From DATAES01 sp036493595 (GTDB lineage Bacteria > Actinomycetota > Acidimicrobiia > Acidimicrobiales > JACDCH01), in assembly GCA_036493595.1 (NCBI GenBank), contig DASXPN010000097.1, positions 1 to 42,182 of the forward strand: a stretch of 42,182 bases of DNA. Reading direction: 5' to 3'. The notes under the pieces were generated by a model that was not told where the DNA came from, did no database searches, and saw only the letters and a program-made list of their open reading frames with translations. Positions 1 through 7,698 of this stretch are shown in pieces. Both the position numbers and the translations under genes were made by a program. The number at the start of each line of letters is the position of its first letter. Position 1 is the first letter of the stretch.

Positions 1-15
1 GCCGGGAGGTCACCG

Positions 16-492
16 TCAGTGCGGGGTGATCGGCCCATCGGTGACTGCGCGGTGTAACTCCTGAACGGTGGCTTCGAGCCGAGTCAGTTGTTCGGCGAGC
101 GACGCGAGGGCGGCGCGGGTCTCGTCCATCTCGGGCGCTTCGATGTTGCCGGTCCGCTCACGCCGAGCGCGCGCCACGAAGATCGACGTGATCGCCGCCG
201 TGACGATCGAGATGAAGGCGATCGACTCGAGCATGACGACCGCGCCGACGACGCGGCCGAACCCGTTGGTCGGGACCACGTCGCCGTAACCGACGGTGGT
301 CACCGTTTGCAGCGCCCACCACATGGCGAGACCGAGGTCCGTGAAATCGTGCGGGTCGAACAGCCACACGATGAAGCCACCGGCGACGGTCGTCACCACA
401 GTGGCGAGGAGGATCACCGCCATCGCGTTGCGGACGGTCGGGGCCTCGTCCAAGAAGCGATCCATCCGCCTGTTGATGAGCGGTCCGGGCAT
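16..492 (-). CDS. Two-TM potassium channel protein
   Basis: A 158-aa ion channel subunit expected to tetramerise in the cytoplasmic membrane and conduct K+. TM1 is about residues 22-45, the pore loop holds the K+ selectivity filter TTVGYGD (65-71), TM2 is about 82-106, and the C-terminus (124-150) is a Leu/Glu-rich probable coiled coil. There is no RCK/TrkA_N domain, so gating is not the usual ligand-ring type. The ATG at 492 has only a weak purine-rich stretch before it. A 17-bp inverted repeat (530-546) shared with other promoters of this region lies upstream. Family assignment is firm because of the filter; physiological role is inferred. Confidence 0.9.
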   Translation of the reverse strand: MPGPLINRRMDRFLDEAPTVRNAMAVILLATVVTTVAGGFIVWLFDPHDFTDLGLAMWWALQTVTTVGYGDVVPTNGFGRVVGAVVMLESIAFISIVTAAITSIFVARARRERTGNIEAPEMDETRAALASLAEQLTRLEATVQELHRAVTDGPITPH

Positions 493-529
493 CGCCTTCC
501 CACCCGACCACGTGCCCTACGAGGTGTCA

Positions 530-546
530 TCACCCCGTGCGGGTGA
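530..546 (-). promoter_or_regulatory. Inverted-repeat operator, site A (potassium channel promoter)
   Basis: TCACCC-CGTGC-GGGTGA; the perfect arms extend to 9 bp (527-535 and 541-549). Read on the minus strand, the repeat ends 22 nt before the hexamer TCGGGT (502-507), which is 9 nt from the channel ATG. The hexamer is the weakest -10 match of the set, but the 22-nt spacing equals that of the other sites. Confidence 0.6.
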
Positions 547-573
547 TGATCGCCCGGTCGAGGCGCGCGCACG

Positions 574-738
574 ATGGCGCGGCCTGAGCAGGAGGTGGGA
601 CCTGTGGTATCGCACTGCAAGACCGTGAGTACATGGTCGGTATTGCTGATGACGCTCGGTGTGCCGAGCGTTGCCTGTGCCGCCGATACCGGCGACGCAG
701 TCACCATTCCGGCTACGTTCGACCCATCGCGCGTGTGA
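574..738 (+). CDS. Possible small secreted peptide upstream of the next gene
   Basis: Open frame of 54 codons from ATG 574 (an internal GTG at 625 would give 37). From the GTG it reads as a short signal peptide: a hydrophobic run (SVLLMTLGVPSVACAA) followed by a short polar tail. Its TGA (736-738) overlaps the GTG start of the following gene in a GTGA arrangement, the same coupling seen at 4260, 15752 and 24432, which is the main reason to list it. No family is recognised. It could be chance coding in a leader. Confidence 0.3.
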   Translation: MARPEQEVGPVVSHCKTVSTWSVLLMTLGVPSVACAADTGDAVTIPATFDPSRV

Positions 739-986
739 CCCAGGAGGGTGCGGCACCTGGCGGACGTGGGCCTACGGCCCCGCGTCCGGCCGAATACGAG
801 TTGGTCGTGCGCGGCCGACTTGGGACTCGTGTCGTACGTGCGCTCGAAGGTCTCGAGGTGACGTCGTCCGGCCCGGACGAGACGCACCTGCGAGGGTGGA
901 TCCACGATCAGGCCGCGCTGCACGGCGTACTCGAACGGATTCGGGATCTGGGGCTGGAGCTCACGGAGGTGCACCGAGTGGCGTGA
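735..986 (+). CDS. Small conserved-looking hypothetical protein
   Basis: An 83-aa soluble protein from GTG 735. The frame is open further upstream to ATG 633, but the Cys/Arg-rich sequence there looks non-coding and the GTGA overlap at 735-738 favours this start. The core from residue 19 has an alternating beta-alpha-beta pattern (YELVVRGRLGTRVV, then a helix-rich HDQAALHGVLERIRDLGLEL), like a ferredoxin-like or ACT-type fold. It lies 69 bp before the LAL regulator in the same direction and may be co-transcribed with it. I do not recognise a named family; a regulatory partner role is only a guess. Confidence 0.6.
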   Translation: MTQEGAAPGGRGPTAPRPAEYELVVRGRLGTRVVRALEGLEVTSSGPDETHLRGWIHDQAALHGVLERIRDLGLELTEVHRVA

Positions 987-1055
987 ACCCGCGTGTTCAG
1001 CGCTGTGTCGTAGTTGTTGGGGAAGTGCGCGTGCGGCAAACGTCGGTGAAGACCG

Positions 1056-3686
1056 ATGACCATCGAAACCCGAGCAAAAGTGATGGCCCCGCAGATGGCC
1101 CCGCTCGCCGTCTTCCGCGCCGGCCTGGTACGGCGGCTCGAGGAGGCGGCGCGCGGGAAGGTGACCTTGCTCGTGGCCCCGCCGGGCTACGGCAAGTCGA
1201 TGCTGCTCGCACAATGGGCGGCGAGCAGCGCGACGGGAAGGGTCGCATGGCTCACGCTCGACGCCGCGGACAGCAATGCAGTGACGTTCGCGCGGTCGTT
1301 GGTCTCGAGCCTCCAACGTGTGTACGCGGGCGTCGGGTCGGTGGCGGCGGAGCGAATCGGCACGAGCGGTACCTCGATGGGCGACGAGTTCGTTGTCGCA
1401 CTCCTCGACGATCTCGCGCACTTGCCCGAGACCGTGCTCGTGTTCGACGACGTCGAAGCCGTCCGCAACGGCGCGGTGCTCGACGAGCTCGCCGTGCTGG
1501 TCGAGCACGCGCCCGCGAGCATCCACGTGGTGCTGTCGACCCGGTCCGATCCAGCGTTGCCACTGCATCGCCTCCGCGTCCAAGGAGAGCTGGCGGAGTT
1601 GCGCCAGGACGACCTCAGGATGAACGAGGCAGAGGCACTCGAGGTCATCAGGCGGGTGAGCCGATTCGAACCGACGGCCGAACAGGTCCGTGTACTCGTC
1701 CGGCGCACCGAAGGCTGGCCGGCCGGACTGTTGATGGCGGCGCTGTCACTGCGGGGCCGGTCCAACGTCGACGAGTTCGTGCAGGCGTTCTCGGGCGATG
1801 ACCGCAACGTCGCCGACTATCTCGCCGATGAAGTGCTGGCCCGACAGTCGGACGACGTGCGCGAGTTCTTGCTGGACACGTCGGTGCTGCACCGCATGAG
1901 CGGCCCGTTGTGTGATGCCGTCACCGGGCGCACTGACAGCCAGCGCGTGCTCGAGCACCTCGAGCGATCCGGCCTCTTCGTCATCCGGTTGGACGATCGG
2001 CGCCAGTGGTTCCGTTATCACTCCCTTCTCCGCGACCTACTCCGGTACGAGCTGCGCGCGTCCGATCGCGACAGAGAGCTGGACCGATTGCGGCGGGCCG
2101 CCACCTGGCACATCGAGCACAACGATCTCGAGATCGCAGGTGATTACCTCGTGGCCGCCGAGTTGTGGGACGACCTCCTCGAGTTCCTGAAAGTCCACGG
2201 CCGGGGATTCTTCGAGCGCGGGAGCATCGCCGCCGTCACCGGCTGGCTGGGCTCCGTACCGGACGAGCTCCGTGCCAGCCGTACCGACATCTCCTTGACG
2301 TGGGCCGCCGCGCAGCAACTCGCCGGCCGCACCCTGGCCGCGGACGAAGCACTCTCCGAGCTCCAGCGCTCCCACGAGCTGTCCCCGTGGGAAGACGCGT
2401 TCGCGCACACGGTGCGCGCACTCATGGTGCAGTTCCACCTGCCAGCCGACCGCGCCATCGAGACAGCGACCCGCGGGCTTCAGCTGCTGGACGAGGTGGC
2501 ACCGGACGCGGCTCGGGTCGAGATTCTCGGCTTGTCATCGCCACAGTTACTGCGCACCACATTGCATGTGGCGCTCGGTCGCGCCCACCACTACCTCGGC
2601 GAGACAGCCGAGGCCCACGCGGTGCTCTCCGTCGCCGTGGAGACCACGGACGGCACCCAACGGACACAGAACGTGCACGCGCTCGGCGCGCTCTCCCTGT
2701 TGGAGGCCGACCGCGGCCAACTCCATCGTGGGCACTACCTCGCGGTAAGAGCGCTCCACATCGCGCAGCAATCCGGCTACGAGAGCCATGTCGGGTCCGC
2801 CGACGCGTACATCGCGCTGGCGCGCGTCCGTCGCGAACGCAACGAGCTCGAGCAGTCAGCGATCAGCCTCGACGAAGCACACCAACGCATCCGGCGAAAC
2901 GGTCGTTACATCCTTCTCTGGCTCCAGAGCGCCGAGGCCGCGCTGCTGGCGCTCGCCCAGGGACGCTGCGAGACCGGGCTGACGATGATCGCCCGCGGGA
3001 GGTTGGAGGGCCAGCCGGTCCCGCCGCCGTATGCCGAGGCGCGCATCGCCGCCGCAGAGGCGCGCTTGCGACTCGCGGCCGGCGACGCGAGTGGCGCGCT
3101 GGCGGCGCTCGATGAGTTCGACGGCCTCCACACGGGCGAGATCGCGGCCGCCGAGGTAGGTGTCGCGCTCGCCATGCATGACCTCGAGACGGCGCGCAAG
3201 CACCTCGACGCGTTTCCGGACGACGGTTGGCTGCGCACGCGCGTCGAACGGACGATCTGGGAAGCGGTCATCGAGGACCTCGACGGCGACCACCGCGCCG
3301 GCCGCGAGCGGATGCAGGACGCAGTCGAGATGGCGGCGCGGGAGGGTTTCGCCCGGGTCTTCCTCGACGCCGGCACGCACGCGTCACGGCTCCTGCGCAG
3401 CCTGTACCACATCAGCCCGACGCCGTTCCTGCGTCACCTCGTCGACCAACCGGTGGCGCCTGCGCCACCGCAGGCGACCGTCCATGGGATCGTGGAGCAG
3501 TTGAGCGATCGCGAGATCCTCGTGCTGAGATACCTGCCGAGCCGGCTGTCGAATCCTGAGATCGCGCGGAACCTGTACGTCTCGGTCAACACGCTCAAGA
3601 CACACCTCAAGCACATCTACCGCAAGCTCGGTGTGGCCAATCGATCCGAGGCGATCGGGGTCGCGGAGTCGATCGGACTGCTCTGA
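1056..3686 (+). CDS. LuxR-family LAL (MalT-like) ATP-binding transcriptional regulator
   Basis: An 876-aa STAND-type signal-transduction regulator. The N-terminal NTPase has Walker A APPGYGKS (41-48) and Walker B VLVFDD (127-132). The middle is a long helical, TPR-like sensor region. The C-terminus (816-876) is a complete LuxR/GerE helix-turn-helix (LSDREILVLRYL ... NPEIARNLYVSVNTLKTHLKHIYRKLGV). Such proteins use ATP and an inducer to oligomerise and activate promoters. The start is taken as ATG 1056; ATG 1083 is an alternative. It is the only full-length DNA-binding activator inside the cluster whose promoters share the TCAYCC-N5-GGRTGA repeat, so it is the obvious candidate to bind it. That link is inference: its own promoter region shows no copy. 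Confidence 0.9.
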   Translation: MTIETRAKVMAPQMAPLAVFRAGLVRRLEEAARGKVTLLVAPPGYGKSMLLAQWAASSATGRVAWLTLDAADSNAVTFARSLVSSLQRVYAGVGSVAAERIGTSGTSMGDEFVVALLDDLAHLPETVLVFDDVEAVRNGAVLDELAVLVEHAPASIHVVLSTRSDPALPLHRLRVQGELAELRQDDLRMNEAEALEVIRRVSRFEPTAEQVRVLVRRTEGWPAGLLMAALSLRGRSNVDEFVQAFSGDDRNVADYLADEVLARQSDDVREFLLDTSVLHRMSGPLCDAVTGRTDSQRVLEHLERSGLFVIRLDDRRQWFRYHSLLRDLLRYELRASDRDRELDRLRRAATWHIEHNDLEIAGDYLVAAELWDDLLEFLKVHGRGFFERGSIAAVTGWLGSVPDELRASRTDISLTWAAAQQLAGRTLAADEALSELQRSHELSPWEDAFAHTVRALMVQFHLPADRAIETATRGLQLLDEVAPDAARVEILGLSSPQLLRTTLHVALGRAHHYLGETAEAHAVLSVAVETTDGTQRTQNVHALGALSLLEADRGQLHRGHYLAVRALHIAQQSGYESHVGSADAYIALARVRRERNELEQSAISLDEAHQRIRRNGRYILLWLQSAEAALLALAQGRCETGLTMIARGRLEGQPVPPPYAEARIAAAEARLRLAAGDASGALAALDEFDGLHTGEIAAAEVGVALAMHDLETARKHLDAFPDDGWLRTRVERTIWEAVIEDLDGDHRAGRERMQDAVEMAAREGFARVFLDAGTHASRLLRSLYHISPTPFLRHLVDQPVAPAPPQATVHGIVEQLSDREILVLRYLPSRLSNPEIARNLYVSVNTLKTHLKHIYRKLGVANRSEAIGVAESIGLL

Positions 3687-3696
3687 GGTTCGCGGG

Positions 3697-3713
3697 TCAT
3701 CCCAAGAAGGTGA
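3697..3713 (+). promoter_or_regulatory. Inverted-repeat operator (DUF1269-like operon promoter)
   Basis: TCATCC-CAAGA-AGGTGA, a slightly degenerate copy. It ends exactly 22 nt before the -10-like GATCCT (3736-3741), and ATG 3748 follows 6 nt later. No Shine-Dalgarno is present, which fits leaderless expression. Confidence 0.6.
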
Positions 3714-3747
3714 CGACAACTCGCGCTGCGCTCCCGATCCTTGACCG

Positions 3748-4263
3748 ATGGCGTCGACGACGGTCACGCGACGTTCCCGGGCTCTGACGGATCAGCTCGT
3801 CGTGCTGCCCACTCGGGGGGAAGCGGGCAAGGCCGTGATGTGCGTGCTCGACCACGCGCACGAAGGCCACGAGCTCGACATCCGCGATGCGGTGGTGCTC
3901 ACACAGAGCTCGTCCGAGGTCCGAGTCATCGGACCGTCCGCGGGTTGGCCCGGCCGCCAGCGACTCGGACGGCGATGGTGGCGGGCGCTGGCGGCGGCGC
4001 TCGAGGACGTGGCGGCATCGCCGCCGGAGGGAACGTGTGACAGGGGCTGGCGTTCGCTCGTCGATGCCGGCATGAGCAAGAGCTTCTTGCAAGAGGCGGC
4101 GACGGCACTGGCCACGAGCTCGACGACGCTGCTGCTCTTTGCGGAGCGCATCGACGTGCGGGCGTTGCTGGCGAAGCTGGAGCAAGGTGAGTTCGCGCGG
4201 ATCATCTATGGCTCGCTCCCGTACGCGGCCGTCGACGAGCTTGCGACCGCGGGACACCCGTGA
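3748..4263 (+). CDS. DUF1269-like protein lacking the glycine-zipper segment
   Basis: 171 aa. The N-terminal half (residues about 15-65; VVLPTRGEAGKAV, then HELDIRDAVVLTQ) and the C-terminal half (from about 105; LVDAGMSKSFLQEAATAL, SSTTLLLFAERID, then IIYGSL) match the beginning and end of the DUF1269 layout. The Gly-rich membrane-inserting zipper normally between them is replaced by a short Trp/Arg/Ala-rich stretch, so this version is probably soluble or peripheral. The stop overlaps the next gene's start (GTGA, 4260-4263), so the two are translationally coupled. The promoter carries a cluster operator. Function is unknown; envelope or stress association is inferred from context. Confidence 0.7.
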   Translation: MASTTVTRRSRALTDQLVVLPTRGEAGKAVMCVLDHAHEGHELDIRDAVVLTQSSSEVRVIGPSAGWPGRQRLGRRWWRALAAALEDVAASPPEGTCDRGWRSLVDAGMSKSFLQEAATALATSSTTLLLFAERIDVRALLAKLEQGEFARIIYGSLPYAAVDELATAGHP

Positions 4264-5498
4264 GCGACAGCGCCGCGCCCGCGAGCGACGGCGCCCCTAC
4301 CAACGGCGGCGCCCCCTCACGACACCCACACCGTCGGCGACGGTGGTCCAAGGTCTTCGCGGTCATCGGCGCAGTGCTGCTCCCGATCGCGGGCCTCAGC
4401 CTGTGGGCCCGCAACCAGTTGCTCAACACCGACCGCTACGTGGACACGGTGACCCCGCTGGCGACGGATCCCGCCATTCAAGCCGCGGTGGCGGATCGCG
4501 TCAGCGACGCCGTGTCGAACGCGGTCGACCTCCAGGCGCGAGCAGAGGTCGCGTTACCGGACAACGCGAAGTTCCTCGCTGCGCCCATTGCCGCGGCGGG
4601 ACAGAACCTGATCCACCAGGTCGCGACCCAGGTCATCACGTCGGATCAGTTCAGGCAGCTGTGGATCACGATCAACCGCGAGGCGCACAGCCAGGTGGTC
4701 GACCTCCTCGAAGGCAAGAACACGTCCGCGGTCCAGCGCGAGTCCGGTCAGGTCGTGCTCCAGCTCGGTCCGATCGCGCAACGGGTGCTGCAACAACTCG
4801 ATCAGGTTGTCCCGGTCGACCTTTCGAATGTGTCGGCCGAGCGGCTCAATGCGCAGATCGTGCTCATCGACTCGAGCGACCTCGCCCGGGTGCAATCAGG
4901 GGTCGATTGGTTCAACCGGCTCACCTGGCTGCTGATCGTGCTGACCATCGCGGCGTTCGTTGCGAGCGTGCTCGTGGCCGACGACAGGCGCCGTGGCGTG
5001 CAGCGCGCCGGTCTCGCGATCACCATCTCCATGGCGGTCATGCTCGTGCTCTACAGCGTGGGGCGCTCGCTCTACATCTCGAACCTGCCGTCGTCGGTGC
5101 GCAACCCTGATGCCGCGAAGGACTTGTTCGACATCGTCACCCGCTACGTCCAACGGGGCATCCGGACGCTCCTCGTCATCGGTCTCGTGCTGTTCGTCGT
5201 GGCCTGGTTGGTCGGCCCGTCGCGAAGCGCGGTGCGGGTCCGCGGCTGGTGGGAGCGAATCCGCGCCAAGGGTTCGGCCGAGCTCGGTTCCACCGGCGCG
5301 GGCTCGGCATCGTCCTGGCTCGCTCCGCACGCGAACGAGGTGCGATTCGCGATCGTCGGAGTCGCGGTAGCCGCGCTCGTGGTGTGGGATCAGCCGACCG
5401 GCAAGGTGGTCGTCTTCATCACCCTGATCACTGCGATCGCGATCGGCGTCGTGTCGATCGTCGCCGGCGCCGCGCCAGTGGCGAAGGACCCGAGCTGA
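4260..5498 (+). CDS. Multi-TM integral membrane protein with large extracytoplasmic loop
   Basis: 412 aa from GTG 4260. A polar Pro/His/Arg-rich N-terminus (1-31) is followed by TM1 (32-50), then a 170-residue soluble loop (51-220; RNQLLNTDRYVDTV ...) and TM segments at about 221-240, 251-268, 301-319, 362-376 and 382-403. Proteins with this layout are widespread uncharacterised actinobacterial membrane proteins. No catalytic motif is visible. It is coupled by a 4-nt overlap to the DUF1269-like gene and shares its operator. A partnership between the two is likely, but the function is unknown. Confidence 0.8.
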   Translation: MSDSAAPASDGAPTNGGAPSRHPHRRRRWSKVFAVIGAVLLPIAGLSLWARNQLLNTDRYVDTVTPLATDPAIQAAVADRVSDAVSNAVDLQARAEVALPDNAKFLAAPIAAAGQNLIHQVATQVITSDQFRQLWITINREAHSQVVDLLEGKNTSAVQRESGQVVLQLGPIAQRVLQQLDQVVPVDLSNVSAERLNAQIVLIDSSDLARVQSGVDWFNRLTWLLIVLTIAAFVASVLVADDRRRGVQRAGLAITISMAVMLVLYSVGRSLYISNLPSSVRNPDAAKDLFDIVTRYVQRGIRTLLVIGLVLFVVAWLVGPSRSAVRVRGWWERIRAKGSAELGSTGAGSASSWLAPHANEVRFAIVGVAVAALVVWDQPTGKVVVFITLITAIAIGVVSIVAGAAPVAKDPS

Positions 5499-5515
5499 GC
5501 CACGCGGGCGCGGCC

Positions 5516-5557
5516 TGTCACACCCGGGCGCGGCGCTGTCATACCCGGGCGCGGCGC
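5516..5557. repeat. Two tandem 21-bp repeats
   Basis: Two 21-bp units (5516-5536 and 5537-5557) differ at one base; each starts TGTCA and ends ACCCGGGCGCGGCGC. A third degenerate unit is visible just upstream (about 5501-5515). They lie between two convergent genes and run into the 3' end of the minus-strand gene, encoding its Arg-rich tail. They could assist termination or be replication slippage. Confidence 0.7.
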
Positions 5558-5811
5558 TGGCCGAAGGCGCCGGCCACCGTGATGATGTCCACCACGAACC
5601 CCACGATGACCGCCAGCACGCCGAAGGGTCCGACCGACCCGCCGCCTCCCTGCACGAGCCCGTAGAGGAACGTCGTCCACGGCAGGAACACGAACCCCAC
5701 CACCGGCACGATGCCGTGGTGGTACGCGGCGGTCATCCGGTCGGTGAAGAGCCACAAGATGATCGTCCCGACTCGCGGTCCGAACAGGGCGGCCAGCACG
5801 ATCGCACACAT
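5539..5811 (-). CDS. Small three-TM membrane protein
   Basis: 90 aa. Three hydrophobic segments are seen at about 3-22, 34-54 and 61-82, with a Gly-rich loop between the last two and a short Arg-rich cytoplasmic tail encoded within the tandem repeats. ATG 5811 has no Shine-Dalgarno, and the cluster operator at 5848-5864 lies 36 nt upstream. No named family is recognised. It is probably part of the membrane-stress group through its shared promoter. Confidence 0.65.
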   Translation of the reverse strand: MCAIVLAALFGPRVGTIILWLFTDRMTAAYHHGIVPVVGFVFLPWTTFLYGLVQGGGGSVGPFGVLAVIVGFVVDIITVAGAFGQRRARV

Positions 5812-5847
5812 GGGGGTTTTGCTAACCCACGTACTACCGACCGAGCA

Positions 5848-5864
5848 TCACCCCTACGGGATGA
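5848..5864 (-). promoter_or_regulatory. Inverted-repeat operator for the 90-aa membrane protein
   Basis: TCACCC-CTACG-GGATGA, read toward the minus-strand gene at 5811. The hexamer 22 nt downstream is TTAGCA (5820-5825), a poor -10; one base further is TAGCAA. A third, degenerate copy (CACGCC-CCCGC-GGGTGA, 5866-5882) lies next to it, so the 155-bp divergent region holds three copies including 5916-5932. Confidence 0.5.
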
Positions 5865-5915
5865 CCACGCCCCCGCGGGTGAAAACTCCGGGCGGGGACT
5901 GGTCGGTGGGGTGGG

Positions 5916-5932
5916 TCACCCCGCGGGGGTGA
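5916..5932 (+). promoter_or_regulatory. Inverted-repeat operator for the first PLDc_N/SHOCT gene
   Basis: TCACCC-CGCGG-GGGTGA, with perfect arms (7 bp each if counted around the GCG centre). It ends 22 nt before the -10-like GACACT (5955-5960); ATG 5967 follows after 6 nt with no Shine-Dalgarno. Confidence 0.7.
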
Positions 5933-5966
5933 TGACGGTGGGGCCGGCTCGTCGGACACTCAGGCC

Positions 5967-6374
5967 ATGCACATCCTTGGCGCCGATTATCCGCTGCTGA
6001 GCATTTTCTGGACGATGTTGTGGTTCTTCCTCTTCGTCGTGTGGATCATGGCGGTGTTCAGCGTCCTTGCTGACATCTTCCGCAGCCACGACATGGGCGG
6101 CTTCGCCAAGGCGATATGGGTACTGGTCGTCATCGTGATGCCGATCCTCGGTGTCTTGATCTACCTGATCGCCCGCGGCGACAAGATGTCGAAGCATGCG
6201 TTCGACGATGCGCAGGCGCAGGACCAAGCCTTCCGCGCCTACGTGCAGCAGGCGGCGGGCCCGAACGGCGGGGGCGGCCCGGCCGACCAGGTGACCCAGC
6301 TCGCGCAACTGCGCGACCAGGGCGTCATCACCGACGAGCAATTCCAGCAGGGCAAGGCGAAGATCCTGGCCTGA
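5967..6374 (+). CDS. PLDc_N / SHOCT-domain membrane protein
   Basis: 135 aa. Two TM helices (about 10-36 and 47-68) form the PLDc_N-type membrane module, here without any phospholipase domain. A Gln/Ala-rich linker follows, then a C-terminal SHOCT domain (107-134; QLAQLRDQGVITDEQFQQGKAKIL). SHOCT modules are short oligomerisation/attachment domains in cell-envelope proteins. It is a paralogue of the protein at 11280-11675 (same layout, near-identical WFFLFVVWIM and LIYLIARG segments), and both are preceded by the same operator. The exact role is unknown. Confidence 0.85.
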   Translation: MHILGADYPLLSIFWTMLWFFLFVVWIMAVFSVLADIFRSHDMGGFAKAIWVLVVIVMPILGVLIYLIARGDKMSKHAFDDAQAQDQAFRAYVQQAAGPNGGGGPADQVTQLAQLRDQGVITDEQFQQGKAKILA

Positions 6375-6390
6375 GCGCGAAGATCTCGGC

Positions 6391-7698
6391 TTGACCGACA
6401 GGCCTGTCGCTCCGACCGCGCCGTTCCACCTTCTCGCCAAGCCGACCGGCGCGGTCTGCAACCTCGATTGCAGCTACTGCTTCTTCCTCTCGAAGGACGC
6501 GCTCTATCCCGGCGGCAGCTTCCGCATGGGAGACAGCACCCTCGAGCGCTACCTCGAACAGCTTCTCGCCGCCCACCCCGACGGTGAGGTCGTCGTCGCA
6601 TGGCAAGGCGGCGAGCCGACGCTCATGGGTCTGCCGTTCTTCCGGCGCTCGGTCGAGTTGGCCCGACGCACGGCCCGGCCCGGCCAGAGCCTCCAGCACA
6701 CCATCCAGACCAACGGCACCTTGCTCGACGACGAGTGGGCCGAGTTCTTCGCGGAGCATCACTTCCTCGTCGGGCTCAGCATCGACGGGCCGGGCGAGAT
6801 GCACGACGCGTACCGCGTGTGGAAGAACGGGCGAGGCAGCTTCGACGACGTGATGCGGGGGTGGGAGATCCTCGATCGCCACGACGTCGAGGTGAACGTG
6901 TTGTGCACGCTGCATCGAGCCAACGCCGATCACCCCCTCGACGTCTACCGCTTCTTCCGCGACGAGCTCGGCGCCCGCTACCTGCAGTTCATCCCCATCA
7001 TCGAGCGGGCCACCGAACAGACGCTCGAACGGGCCAACGCCGGGTGGAGCGAGAAGCCGGGGCGCAAGCGCCTGCTCTATACGCAGACGGGCACGCTCGT
7101 CACCGAACGCTCGATCGGTGCCGAGCAGTACGGCAACTTCCTCGTCGCCGTCTTCGACGAGTGGATCCGACACGACGTCGGTTCGGTCTTCGTGCAGCTG
7201 TTCGACGTCACGCTCGGCTCACACCTCGACGTGCACAGCCTCTGCATCCACTCACCGACGTGCGGCAACGCGCTCGCGCTCGAGCACAACGGCGACCTCT
7301 ACTCGTGCGATCACTTCGTCGAGCCGGAGCACCTGCTCGGCAACATCAATCGCGAAACGATGGTGGAGCTCGTCACTTCGCCGAAGCAACGCGCCTTCGG
7401 TCAGCACAAGCTCGAGAGCCTTCCGAAGTACTGCCGGGAGTGCGACGTGCGGTTCGCGTGCCATGGCGGCTGCCCGAAGGATCGCTTCCGATCCACGCCG
7501 GATGGCGAGCCCGGCCTGAACTACCTGTGCCCCAGCTTCAAGCATTTCTTCGGGCACACCCGCCCGGCGTTCCGTCGCATGGCCGCGCTGCTGCGCGCGG
7601 GCCACTACGCCGACGAGATCATGAACGACTACGTCGACCCTGGATCGAACGACACCGGCCCCGACTCCGGAGCAGCCGCCTCCGCCTCCGCGACCTGA
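6391..7698 (+). CDS. Radical SAM anaerobic sulfatase-maturating enzyme homologue
   Basis: 435 aa from TTG 6391. It has the radical-SAM cluster motif CNLDCSYC (Cys 23/27/30) followed by a SPASM-type C-terminal region with multiple cysteines (CGNALALEHNGDLYSCDHF, CRECDVRFACHGGCPKDRF, YLCPSFKHFF). This arrangement is typical of anSME, which oxidises a Cys or Ser of sulfatases to formylglycine using SAM and three 4Fe-4S clusters. No sulfatase gene is in this window, so the substrate must be encoded elsewhere or differ. The start is 16 nt after the SHOCT gene stop, so it may be read from that promoter. Its 3' end overlaps the convergent YihY gene by 70 bp. Confidence 0.88.
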   Translation: MTDRPVAPTAPFHLLAKPTGAVCNLDCSYCFFLSKDALYPGGSFRMGDSTLERYLEQLLAAHPDGEVVVAWQGGEPTLMGLPFFRRSVELARRTARPGQSLQHTIQTNGTLLDDEWAEFFAEHHFLVGLSIDGPGEMHDAYRVWKNGRGSFDDVMRGWEILDRHDVEVNVLCTLHRANADHPLDVYRFFRDELGARYLQFIPIIERATEQTLERANAGWSEKPGRKRLLYTQTGTLVTERSIGAEQYGNFLVAVFDEWIRHDVGSVFVQLFDVTLGSHLDVHSLCIHSPTCGNALALEHNGDLYSCDHFVEPEHLLGNINRETMVELVTSPKQRAFGQHKLESLPKYCRECDVRFACHGGCPKDRFRSTPDGEPGLNYLCPSFKHFFGHTRPAFRRMAALLRAGHYADEIMNDYVDPGSNDTGPDSGAAASASAT

